From JABDQZ01 sp963801985 (GTDB lineage: Bacteria; Pseudomonadota; Gammaproteobacteria; Chromatiales; Chromatiaceae): a DNA stretch of 64,000 nt. Below, piece after piece: positions 18,335 through 26,465 of this stretch. The first letter of the stretch is position 1; every line of letters begins with the position of its first letter. Under the pieces are notes generated by a model that saw nothing but the letters and a program-made list of their open reading frames with translations, did no database searches and was not told the DNA's origin. Made by a program: the position numbers and the translations under genes. The DNA lies in the NCBI GenBank assembly GCA_963801985.1, contig CAWDGV010000012.1, forward strand, positions 434,001 to 498,000. The letters are read 5' to 3'.

Positions 18335-18739
18335 ATGTTTCAGAAAATGAATGTGCTGTTTGTCATGATTCTGCTTGGCACACTCTTGAAGGCTGCAGTA
18401 GCCGGTGAAGTTGATATTGTTGCAGCTGAATTTCAATCGCGGGGTGCTGGGCAATGGTCCGTTGACGTGACCTTAAGACATACAGATACAGGTTGGGAGC
18501 ATTATGCAGATAACTGGCAGGTAGTGGATGCAGAAGGCCGGGTGCTGGGAGATCGTGTGCTCTACCATCCGCATGTTAATGAACAGCCGTTTACGCGCAG
18601 CCTGTCTGGCGTGAAAATTCCGGCTGGCGTTACAACGGTATTTATCACCGCACATGATAAAAAACATGGCTGGACGCTGCATCGTTTAACGGTGGATTTA
18701 AGCAGGGTAAACAATGGACGACTACGCGTCGAAAGATAA
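18335..18739 (+). CDS. Small exported protein, function unknown
   Basis: A 134-residue protein from ATG 18335 (AGGA six bases upstream), with a clear signal peptide ending near LLKAAVAGE. The mature part is beta-rich with WSVDVTLRHTDTGWEHYADNW and a C-terminal HDKKHGWTLHRLTVDL segment, suggesting a small immunoglobulin-like periplasmic domain. There is no cysteine pair or lipobox. It sits just upstream of gnd with 24 bp between, and could share its transcript. I recognise it only as the type of conserved hypothetical protein common in proteobacteria. Confidence 0.7.
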   Translation: MFQKMNVLFVMILLGTLLKAAVAGEVDIVAAEFQSRGAGQWSVDVTLRHTDTGWEHYADNWQVVDAEGRVLGDRVLYHPHVNEQPFTRSLSGVKIPAGVTTVFITAHDKKHGWTLHRLTVDLSRVNNGRLRVER

Positions 18740-18763
18740 TACTTAATAAAATGGAGGGTTTTG

Positions 18764-20197
18764 ATGGCTTCTGATATCGGGGTACTGGGTCTCGGCGTAA
18801 TGGGTAGCAGTATTGCCTTGAATATTGCCGACCATGGCCACAAGGTGGCTGTTTATAACCGTAACTGGGATAAAACCGAGGCATTCCTGGAACGCGTTGA
18901 TTCCAGCCAGCCGGTAACCGGCTACGAAAGCATTACGGACTTCGTTGATGAGCTGGCATCGCCCAGGGTTATCCTCCTGATGGTCACTGCAGGTATTGTA
19001 GTGGATCGTGTTATTGATAATTTGATGCCTCACCTGGAACAGGGCGACATCATTATTGATGGTGGTAACTCCTTTTACCAGGATACCGAGAGACGCTGGA
19101 AACAGATGCAGGAAAAAGGTATCCGTTTTCTCGGTATTGGTGTTTCCGGTGGTGAAGAAGGCGCCAGGTTTGGCCCTTCCCTGATGCCTGGTGGCGATCC
19201 CGAAGCCTGGCCATATGTCAGCGATCTGTTCCAGTCGATTGCCGCCAGGGCCGAGGATGGTACGCCCTGTTGCCAGTGGGTCGGTAATGGCGGGGCAGGT
19301 CACTACGTCAAAATGGTGCACAATGGTATTGAATACGGTGATATGCAGCTGATTGCAGAATCCTGGCAGCTGATGCATGAAGGTCTCGGACTGGAGATGG
19401 ATCAACTGGCCGACATCTTTGCCCAATGGAACGAGGGTGTTTTGTCATCCTACCTGATCGATATCACGGCCAACATATTACGCGTCAAGGACGAGGATGG
19501 TACGCCCCGTGTCATGCAGATACTCGACAGTGCAGGGCAAAAGGGCACCGGGCGCTGGACCGCCATTGAGTCACTCAATGTAGGCATTCCCCTGACCCTG
19601 ATCACTGAAGCAGTGTTTGCGCGCGTATTATCTTCCATGAAGGCGGAGAGACAACAGGCAGCAGAACGGCTGGGTTCGGCTATTGAGGCATTTAACGGGT
19701 CTACCCAGGTGGCGGTTAACGAAATTCATGATGCGCTGTATGCGGCCAAGATCATTTCCTATACCCAGGGTTTTTTGCAGATGCGGGAAGCCTCGAGTGA
19801 ATATGGCTGGGAGCTGGACTTTGGCAACGTAGCTTTATTATGGCGTGCCGGCTGCATTATTCGCAGCCGTTTCCTGGATGATATCAAGCAGGCCTACGAC
19901 AGGAACCCGCAACTGCAGAGCCTGCTGCTGGATGATTTTTTTGCCGCTGCAGTGCAGTCTTCGGTGGCCGGTTGGCGTAACACGGTATCGCTGGCGGTCA
20001 ATATCGGTGTGCCGGTGCCAGCCATGTCATCGGCGCTGAGTTTTTACGATGGTTATCGTATGCCTGTATTACCGGCTAACCTGCTGCAGGCACAGCGTGA
20101 TTATTTTGGCGCGCATACTTATCGGCGTGTTGATAAAGAGGGTGTTTTCCATACGCATTGGAACGATGCATGTCAGGAGGAAAGAGTCGATGACTGA
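18764..20197 (+). CDS. gnd: 6-phosphogluconate dehydrogenase, decarboxylating
   Basis: A 477-residue cytosolic enzyme that oxidises 6-phosphogluconate to ribulose 5-phosphate and CO2 with NADP. The cofactor fingerprint GLGVMGSS is followed by YNRNWDKT, whose arginine fits NADP. The substrate motifs GVSGGEEGARFGPSLMPGG (about 128-146) and KMVHNGIEYGDMQ (about 183-195) are intact. The length is that of the long, dimeric form. I chose ATG 18764 with GGAGGG five bases upstream. It overlaps zwf by eight bases. Confidence 0.95.
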   Translation: MASDIGVLGLGVMGSSIALNIADHGHKVAVYNRNWDKTEAFLERVDSSQPVTGYESITDFVDELASPRVILLMVTAGIVVDRVIDNLMPHLEQGDIIIDGGNSFYQDTERRWKQMQEKGIRFLGIGVSGGEEGARFGPSLMPGGDPEAWPYVSDLFQSIAARAEDGTPCCQWVGNGGAGHYVKMVHNGIEYGDMQLIAESWQLMHEGLGLEMDQLADIFAQWNEGVLSSYLIDITANILRVKDEDGTPRVMQILDSAGQKGTGRWTAIESLNVGIPLTLITEAVFARVLSSMKAERQQAAERLGSAIEAFNGSTQVAVNEIHDALYAAKIISYTQGFLQMREASSEYGWELDFGNVALLWRAGCIIRSRFLDDIKQAYDRNPQLQSLLLDDFFAAAVQSSVAGWRNTVSLAVNIGVPVPAMSSALSFYDGYRMPVLPANLLQAQRDYFGAHTYRRVDKEGVFHTHWNDACQEERVDD

Positions 20198-21704
20198 TCC
20201 CTGTACTCTGATTATTTTCGGTGCAACCGGTAACCTGGCCCAGCTGAAGCTGTTGCCGTCTTTGTATCACCTGGAAGCTTCCGGTTTGCTGGGTGAGCAG
20301 ATTCAAATTCTCTGCTGTGGTCGTAAAGACTTCAACCAGGAACAATGGATTGAGTACGTGGCGGCATCCATTGATGACAATGCCCGGGATGATCGCCAGC
20401 TGGATGTTTTCGACAAATTTTCGAAACGCATCAGTTATTTCCAGGGTGATGTCAAAGACGAGGACACACTGGAACAACTCAAGGCATTGCTGGCTACGGA
20501 TGCTTATCCGGATAACTACATTTTTTATCTATCGATGCCGCCAGCTACCTATGGTGACCTGATTCATGTTTTGGGTAACCATGAGATGCTGGAGGAAAAA
20601 TCGCACTGGCGCAGGGTGGTAATTGAAAAACCGTTTGGTTCAAACCTGGAAAGTGCGACCAGCCTGCAAAAACGCCTGGCCAAACATTTACAGGAACACC
20701 AGATTTACCGCATTGATCATTACATGGGCAAGGCCATGGTGCAGAATGTACTGGTCTCGCGTTTTGCGAACCTGATGCTGGAGCCTTTATGGAACCGCAA
20801 TTACATTGACCAGGTCCAAATCACACGGATAGAAAAACTGGGTGTAGGTAGCCGGGCCGGATTTTATGAAAATACCGGTGCTTTGCGTGACATGCTGCAA
20901 AGTCACCTGATGCAAATGATGGCGCTGGTAGCGATGGAACCACCGGTATCGATGGATGCCAACGACCTGCGTGACGAGAAGGTCAAGGTACTCAAGTCCA
21001 TACGTCCTATTCATCCATCAGCCGTGGCTGCGCATGCATTTCGTGCGCAATACAGCAGTGGCAGTATTGATGGCAAACCGGTGCCGGGTTACCTGGAAGA
21101 ACCGAATGTTGACCCGGAGAGTGTTACCGAGACTTATGCCGCATTAAAACTTTACGTGGATAACTGGCGCTGGCGTGGCGTACCTTTTTACCTGAGGACG
21201 GGTAAAAGAATGGCCAAGGCCAGAACCATGGTGGCCATCAGTTTCAAACATCCACCCAAGCATTTTTTCCGCAGTGCACACATTGAGCGGCCACCGCCAA
21301 ACTGGCTGATCATGAGCATGTCGCCGGAAGAATCCCTGCGCCTGGAAATCACCGTCAAGGAACCGGGACTGACGATGGAAACACGCCAGATAAGTCTTGA
21401 TGCACCTTTTCGCTGTGAATATGATGTACAGACCGATGCTTATGAAGGGCTGCTGCTGGATGTTATAGAAGGTGACAGTTCACTGTTCCTGCGTTACGAC
21501 GAAGTCGATTATGCCTGGCGTATCGTCGAACCGGTGCTCAATAACTGGGCCAGTGAAAGAGATTACATCGCGACCTACCCGGCGGGACAGTGGGAGCCGG
21601 ATGCAGTAAACCACATCTTTGATAAACCACATCATCAATGGCGCAGTTCAGTTGAACCGGACCAGGATTATAGTGAATGCGGAAACACACTCGATCATTG
21701 CTGA
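20190..21704 (+). CDS. zwf: Glucose-6-phosphate 1-dehydrogenase
   Basis: A 504-residue enzyme catalysing the first step of the oxidative pentose phosphate/Entner-Doudoroff routes. It begins at ATG 20190 inside gnd with AGGAGG upstream. Motifs: nucleotide fold GATGNLAQLKLLP (canonical GASGDLAKRK, so the Asp is Asn here), VIEKPFG (about 145), and catalytic RIDHYMGK (about 173). It is translationally coupled to gnd, giving a single NADPH-producing unit, and its 3' end overlaps the sugar dehydrogenase gene by 28 bases. Confidence 0.95.
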   Translation: MTDPCTLIIFGATGNLAQLKLLPSLYHLEASGLLGEQIQILCCGRKDFNQEQWIEYVAASIDDNARDDRQLDVFDKFSKRISYFQGDVKDEDTLEQLKALLATDAYPDNYIFYLSMPPATYGDLIHVLGNHEMLEEKSHWRRVVIEKPFGSNLESATSLQKRLAKHLQEHQIYRIDHYMGKAMVQNVLVSRFANLMLEPLWNRNYIDQVQITRIEKLGVGSRAGFYENTGALRDMLQSHLMQMMALVAMEPPVSMDANDLRDEKVKVLKSIRPIHPSAVAAHAFRAQYSSGSIDGKPVPGYLEEPNVDPESVTETYAALKLYVDNWRWRGVPFYLRTGKRMAKARTMVAISFKHPPKHFFRSAHIERPPPNWLIMSMSPEESLRLEITVKEPGLTMETRQISLDAPFRCEYDVQTDAYEGLLLDVIEGDSSLFLRYDEVDYAWRIVEPVLNNWASERDYIATYPAGQWEPDAVNHIFDKPHHQWRSSVEPDQDYSECGNTLDHC

Positions 21705-22786
21705 TCTGCTGCCTGATGTTGGTTGGGTTGTTAAATTCAGCCTGTGCAGATGAATCATTCAGGGTTGTGCGCCTGACCGATGGGTTGGAACATCCCTGGG
21801 GTATGGCCTTTCTGCCAGATGGACGTATTCTGGTTACCGAACGTCCCGGCCGCTTACGTATCGTGCAAGACGGACAGCTATTGCCAAACTTCGTTGAAGG
21901 CCTGCCCTTTATTGAAGGTTATGGGCAGGGTGGATTGCTGGATGTGGTTTTACATCCGGACTATGTGAAAAATGGCTGGATCTATTTTTCCTATGTTGGG
22001 CCGGGTGACAACGGCATGGGTACTGAAGTTGGCAGGGCACGGTTGCAAGGCAATCGCCTGGTCGACTGGCAGGTCCTGTTTCGCCTGCTGCCCAAGTCTG
22101 GTGGCGGGCGACATTTTGGTTCGCGCCTGGTATTCGACAGGGAAGGCTATTTATACATTACCGTGGGTGACCGTGGCGAACGTAATCGTGCCCAGTTACT
22201 GGGTGATCATGCCGGTTCTGTAATCCGGCTGCATGCTGACGGCAGCATTCCCGTCGACAATCCCTATGCTCAACATGCTGATGCAAAGCCCGAAATCTAC
22301 AGTTACGGGCACCGCAATCCGCAGGGGGCTGCATTAAACCCGGCAACCGGTCGCTTGTGGATACATGAACATGGACCGCAGGGTGGAGATGAAATCAACA
22401 TCATCGGGCCGGGTGTCAATTATGGCTGGCCGGTGATCAGCTATGGTGAAGAATACGGCACCGACGTCCCGGTGGGTGAGGGCACACAGAAAGCAGGTAT
22501 GGAGCAGCCCATTTATTACTGGGTACCTTCTATAGCACCCTCGGGTATGGCTTTTTATGACGCTGACAGGTTTCCGCAATGGAAAGGAAGCTTGTTCGTG
22601 GGTTCCCTGAAGTTCAGGTTGCTGGTCAGACTTGAGATTGAAGGTGACCAGGTTGTTCGTGAAGAGAGACTGCTGGAAAACGAGCTTGGACGTATCCGTG
22701 ATGTACGTAACGGTCCGGATGGTTATCTTTACCTGCTGACCGATGCCGCCAATGGCCAGCTGGTCAGGCTGGAACCGGAAAACTAG
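21677..22786 (+). CDS. PQQ-dependent aldose sugar dehydrogenase-like protein
   Basis: A 369-residue six-bladed beta-propeller with a signal peptide (MRKHTRSLLICCLMLVGLLN), so periplasmic. The blades show GGLLDVVLHPDY, GRHFGSRLVFD, VGDRGERN, YSYGHRNPQG, HEHGPQGGDE and NYGWPVISYG, which are the conserved soluble glucose/aldose dehydrogenase positions, including catalytic and PQQ-binding His and Arg residues. It probably oxidises aldoses to lactones and passes electrons to a quinone or cytochrome. It starts within zwf, so sugar oxidation inside and outside the cell is encoded together. No PQQ synthesis genes are in the window. Confidence 0.88.
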   Translation: MRKHTRSLLICCLMLVGLLNSACADESFRVVRLTDGLEHPWGMAFLPDGRILVTERPGRLRIVQDGQLLPNFVEGLPFIEGYGQGGLLDVVLHPDYVKNGWIYFSYVGPGDNGMGTEVGRARLQGNRLVDWQVLFRLLPKSGGGRHFGSRLVFDREGYLYITVGDRGERNRAQLLGDHAGSVIRLHADGSIPVDNPYAQHADAKPEIYSYGHRNPQGAALNPATGRLWIHEHGPQGGDEINIIGPGVNYGWPVISYGEEYGTDVPVGEGTQKAGMEQPIYYWVPSIAPSGMAFYDADRFPQWKGSLFVGSLKFRLLVRLEIEGDQVVREERLLENELGRIRDVRNGPDGYLYLLTDAANGQLVRLEPEN

Positions 22787-23023
22787 GTCTTATATTGGCT
22801 CCGCTCTGGTTGGCCAACTCATAAAATATCGATTTTGACAGTCTTTGTTATGCACAAAAAGTCAGCATACTGTAATAAAGATGCACGACAATAGTGCATA
22901 CCTATAGCCCTGGATCGTGTCATCCGGCTCAAAATGGCTGTTTTAGGCTGGTTTTACCTGATTTCGCCATATGGCATACATGTTGAAAGAGATTTTGTAT
23001 CCCTGAATATAAAGGTATCGCAT

Positions 23024-24616
23024 ATGTCGACTCTTTCTGGTGTGCCGCGTCGCCCAACAATGCTGGTCATTCTTGATGGTTTTGGTGTTAACCCCAGCAA
23101 ACTCAATAACGGAGTTGCTGAGGCACAAACGCCAAACCTGGATGCCTACTTCAGTCGCTACCCGCATACTACCCTGAATGCTTCCGGCCATGCTGCTGGC
23201 TTGCCCGATGGCCAGATGGGAAACTCCGAAGTGGGGCATCTGACACTGGGTGCAGGTGATATCATCCGCCAGGATATTGTGCGCATCAACGACGCCATAC
23301 AAAGCGGCGAGTTTTACCGCAATAAAGCTTTACTAGAGGCGTTAGACAAGGCCAGGGCAGGTAAGCGGGTTGTGCACCTGGCAGGCCTGGTTTCTGATGG
23401 TGGTGTACACAGTCATATTGATCACCTGATGGCCTTAATTCGACTCTGCAAACAACAGGGCGTCAGGCCTTTGCTGCACATGATCACAGATGGCCGCGAT
23501 ACCGCGCCTCAGGCCGCATTGCGTTACCTGCAGGAGCTGGAACAGCAGTTACATGAATCCGGTGGCGCGATCGTCAGTATCATGGGGCGTTTTTATGCCA
23601 TGGACCGGGACAAGCGCTGGGAAAGAACCGAGATCGCCTGGCGGGCTCTGGTCATGGGTAAGGGTGAGCATGCCCAGTCCGCTGAAACAGCCATTCGCAG
23701 TGCCTATGCTGCAGGAGACACTGACGAGTTTATAAAGCCGATTTTATTGCCTTGCTTCGAAGTCCTGGCAGATGACGTACCACTGTTGTTCTTTAATTTC
23801 AGGAAAGACCGCCCGCGCCAGTTGACCGCTGCATTAGGCTCAACAACCTTTACCGGCTTCGACCGGGGCAACGCGGCATTGGCAGATATCACCTGCATGA
23901 TGCCTTACGATCGTGCCCAGCCATTTGCCTATGCATTTGAACCGGAACGACCGTTGACCACGCTCGGCCAGGTCGTCAGCAGTCTTGGACTGGCTCAGTT
24001 TCATTGTGCCGAGACCGAGAAATATGCCCATGTCACCTATTTTTTTAATGGTGGCCGGACAACACCTTACAGTGGTGAAAAGCAGGTACTGATACCTTCA
24101 CCCAGGGTTGCCACCTACGACCATAAACCTTCCATGAGTGCAAAGGAGGTTGGCGATGCTGTTATTGCTGCAATCAGTAAAGCGACTTACGGCTTTATTG
24201 TGGTTAATTTCGCCAATGGCGACATGGTTGGGCATACCGCTATTCGCCATGCGGTGCTGGAAGCGGTAGAAACCCTCGATCGTGAAGTATCCAGGGTATT
24301 GGAAGCTGCAGAAAACGCCGGCTATTCGGTATTGCTGACGGCTGATCATGGTAACTGCGAGGAACTGGTTGATCCGTTTACCGGCGAGCCTCATACACAG
24401 CATACGACGTACCCTGTACCCTGCCTGATCATGGATGAAGACAACTGGCAATTGTCCTCGTCAGGTGGGCTGTCTAATGTTGCACCGACTATACTGCAAT
24501 TAATGGGGATAGCACCTCCTGCCGGGATGCACGCGCATTCCCTGTTACTGCGTAAAAAGCCTGGCAATCGTTCTGGCGAACGTCACCAGCCAAAACGCTT
24601 TCGTGGTGCTGCGTAA
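23024..24616 (+). CDS. gpmI: 2,3-bisphosphoglycerate-independent phosphoglycerate mutase
   Basis: A 530-residue glycolytic enzyme interconverting 3- and 2-phosphoglycerate with two manganese ions. I chose ATG 23024 (AAAGG eight bases upstream) over an in-frame ATG at 22934, which would add 30 non-homologous residues. Motifs: VILDGFG at the start, phosphoserine loop GNSEVGHLTLGAG (about 66-78), ITDGRDTAP, GRFYAMDRDKRW, and the metal sites ANGDMVGHT and TADHGNCEE near the end. The 237-bp gap upstream (22787-23023) probably contains its promoter, but I see no convincing -35/-10 pair. Confidence 0.95.
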   Translation: MSTLSGVPRRPTMLVILDGFGVNPSKLNNGVAEAQTPNLDAYFSRYPHTTLNASGHAAGLPDGQMGNSEVGHLTLGAGDIIRQDIVRINDAIQSGEFYRNKALLEALDKARAGKRVVHLAGLVSDGGVHSHIDHLMALIRLCKQQGVRPLLHMITDGRDTAPQAALRYLQELEQQLHESGGAIVSIMGRFYAMDRDKRWERTEIAWRALVMGKGEHAQSAETAIRSAYAAGDTDEFIKPILLPCFEVLADDVPLLFFNFRKDRPRQLTAALGSTTFTGFDRGNAALADITCMMPYDRAQPFAYAFEPERPLTTLGQVVSSLGLAQFHCAETEKYAHVTYFFNGGRTTPYSGEKQVLIPSPRVATYDHKPSMSAKEVGDAVIAAISKATYGFIVVNFANGDMVGHTAIRHAVLEAVETLDREVSRVLEAAENAGYSVLLTADHGNCEELVDPFTGEPHTQHTTYPVPCLIMDEDNWQLSSSGGLSNVAPTILQLMGIAPPAGMHAHSLLLRKKPGNRSGERHQPKRFRGAA

Positions 24617-24643
24617 CCGTAGCTACAAGGTTTTGGGGTTGCT

Positions 24644-25066
24644 ATGAACATCAATATTTTCACCTATGGATCACTAATGTTCAGTCCGGTGTGGGACAGG
24701 GTGGTGTCGGGCAACTACCTGGCTTCCTCAGCAGTGCTGCACGGTTATACACGTCGTGCGGTGGTTGATCAGCACTATCCGGTAGCGTTTGCTACAAACA
24801 AGCAGGACTTTATTCAGGGTATTGTTTACTACGATGTAGAGCCGGCTGATGTCCATCGCCTGGATTATTTCGAGGGAGATTATTATCAGCGTAAATCTGT
24901 GGAACTTGATTTGCCTCAACTTGGTAAGACAACGGCCGATATTTATATTGTGCAACAGCGGCATCGGCGGATTATCTCCGATCAGGCATGGGATGCGGAA
25001 AATTTTCAGCAGAATGTGTTGTCTGAATTCATGACGGGTTATGAAGGTTTTACGGTTGAAGGTTAA
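24644..25066 (+). CDS. Gamma-glutamylcyclotransferase/AIG2-like protein
   Basis: A 140-residue protein with the GGCT fold. The phosphate/oxyanion loop FTYGSLM is at residues 6-12 and the catalytic glutamate lies in FEGDYYQR (about 77-84). Members cyclise gamma-glutamyl amines or remodel gamma-glutamyl peptides; the exact substrate is unknown. GGGGTT precedes the start. Its stop shares one base with the start of the next gene (TAATG), indicating translational coupling to the unknown 439-residue protein. Confidence 0.8.
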   Translation: MNINIFTYGSLMFSPVWDRVVSGNYLASSAVLHGYTRRAVVDQHYPVAFATNKQDFIQGIVYYDVEPADVHRLDYFEGDYYQRKSVELDLPQLGKTTADIYIVQQRHRRIISDQAWDAENFQQNVLSEFMTGYEGFTVEG

Positions 25067-26385
25067 TGAGTGTTGTCGACGAAAAATCGATTTTTACTGC
25101 AATGAAGCAGGATGGTCCGTTTTCAGTCCAGGATGAACTGAACTTCGGCCGAAACTTTACCCGGCATGCGAGGCAATGGGTGCAGACCTTTGCGTCTGAG
25201 CCAGTCACTGTAACCAAGTACCGTGCTGTCAGGGATCATGTTTTTGACCTGTTACAGATTCAGGGCTTTGATGAAATTCCCCGCTTGATTGCTAATGAGC
25301 GGCTTTCGCAACAACGCAGCGATCGTGCCTACGCCCTGCTGGCTAATCTCTATGGTATCAACGGCAATCTTTCTGAAGTGTCAAACCGTGTCAGGGAATA
25401 TGCATTGAGCGCGGACAGGGTAATCACTTACCTGAAAAGCAGGGTGCTGGCAGAATTTCATTCGAATATTGAAATCAGCAACGAAATTGAAACGACTCAA
25501 AACCCGGTTGAGTTGTTGCTGATTATCTTCAATGAAAACTATCACAAGAAAACACGTTTTGAAGCCAAGCGAAAACTGGTGCTGATGAGCCTTGCCGGTT
25601 CGATTGACCAGCGCGAGCGTGAAACGCAAATTGAAAAGAAATTTTCCACGTTTCTGAATTTTCTCAATCAGAATGTCTGGAGTCCCGGGCTGAAAATAGG
25701 TGAACTCAAAACTGCCTATTTGCTGAGTCAGCACAATGAAACTGATTTTGGCTGTACGGATGTTGAGGTTATTGAAGACATGGAGCGCATCTCAGCGATT
25801 GAACTGGGCGAACGTGAGAAACTGACCCTGGTTAAACGCCGGCTGTTCCAGTTTAAAGGTAAGGATATTCCGGTGTATGTGACAGTCAGAAAAAAGGATG
25901 CTGCTGCCAAGATACTCAAGCTGTTGAGAAAAAATGAAAAGAATCCTGCTGTGGCGGTGGATGATGAACTGGGACTGATGGCGGTGCTGGACAGTATTGC
26001 TGATGTAAAACGCTTCGTGCGTCACCTGACCCAGGCTGCCATTAAAACAGATTCGATCATGGTGCTTGAAGATATCAGTGATACCCTGACCGGTGGCCAA
26101 TACCATGGTGCTTCAACAGGCAGTAGCAGCCAGACACCCATGCTCAAGTTTTTTGCGCGTCTCGGTGGCATGCGTGTTGAGTTTATTATTCATACCAATG
26201 CAACTTACCTGAACTACCGTTATCAGCGCGGTATCGCGCATGATGAATACGAAGTGCGGCGCCTGTTTGACTCGGGTGTCGCCGAGTTTCTTTTTCCGGA
26301 AGATATCTACCACCTTGATATGGAACGCATCAGGAAAAAGCAATTGGAGAAGTTTAGAAAGACCATTGAAAACAGCAGTGACTGA
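25066..26385 (+). CDS. Unknown protein with a possible RelA/SpoT-like nucleotidyltransferase core
   Basis: A 439-residue soluble protein with no signal peptide or membrane segment. The N-terminal 220 residues are helical. The C-terminal part (about 265-410) has a pattern of alternating strands and helices, VYVTVRKKDAAAKILKLLRK, DDELGLMAVLDSIADVKRF, and FARLGGMRVEFIIHT. This loosely follows the order seen in RelA/SpoT nucleotidyltransferase domains (R-x-K-x-Ser-x-K, D-D, E-x-Q). The similarity is weak and key residues are not all kept, so I do not assign (p)ppGpp synthesis. It is coupled to the GGCT-like gene by a TAATG junction. Confidence 0.6.
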   Translation: MSVVDEKSIFTAMKQDGPFSVQDELNFGRNFTRHARQWVQTFASEPVTVTKYRAVRDHVFDLLQIQGFDEIPRLIANERLSQQRSDRAYALLANLYGINGNLSEVSNRVREYALSADRVITYLKSRVLAEFHSNIEISNEIETTQNPVELLLIIFNENYHKKTRFEAKRKLVLMSLAGSIDQRERETQIEKKFSTFLNFLNQNVWSPGLKIGELKTAYLLSQHNETDFGCTDVEVIEDMERISAIELGEREKLTLVKRRLFQFKGKDIPVYVTVRKKDAAAKILKLLRKNEKNPAVAVDDELGLMAVLDSIADVKRFVRHLTQAAIKTDSIMVLEDISDTLTGGQYHGASTGSSSQTPMLKFFARLGGMRVEFIIHTNATYLNYRYQRGIAHDEYEVRRLFDSGVAEFLFPEDIYHLDMERIRKKQLEKFRKTIENSSD

Positions 26386-26465
26386 ACATCCTGAATGCTG
26401 TTCAATTAAAGGTTTTCCGCTTTAGGTCGATGACTTCATATAGTCATATATCCAGTTAAACGAGC

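Noticed and set aside
22835..22880. TTGACA at 22835 as a sigma70 promoter for gpmI
   Set aside because: No -10 hexamer lies at 16-18 bases from it, so I did not list a promoter.
22934..23023. Upstream in-frame ATG extending gpmI by 30 residues
   Set aside because: The conserved enzyme start follows ATG 23024, which has its own ribosome site; the extension is not family-like.
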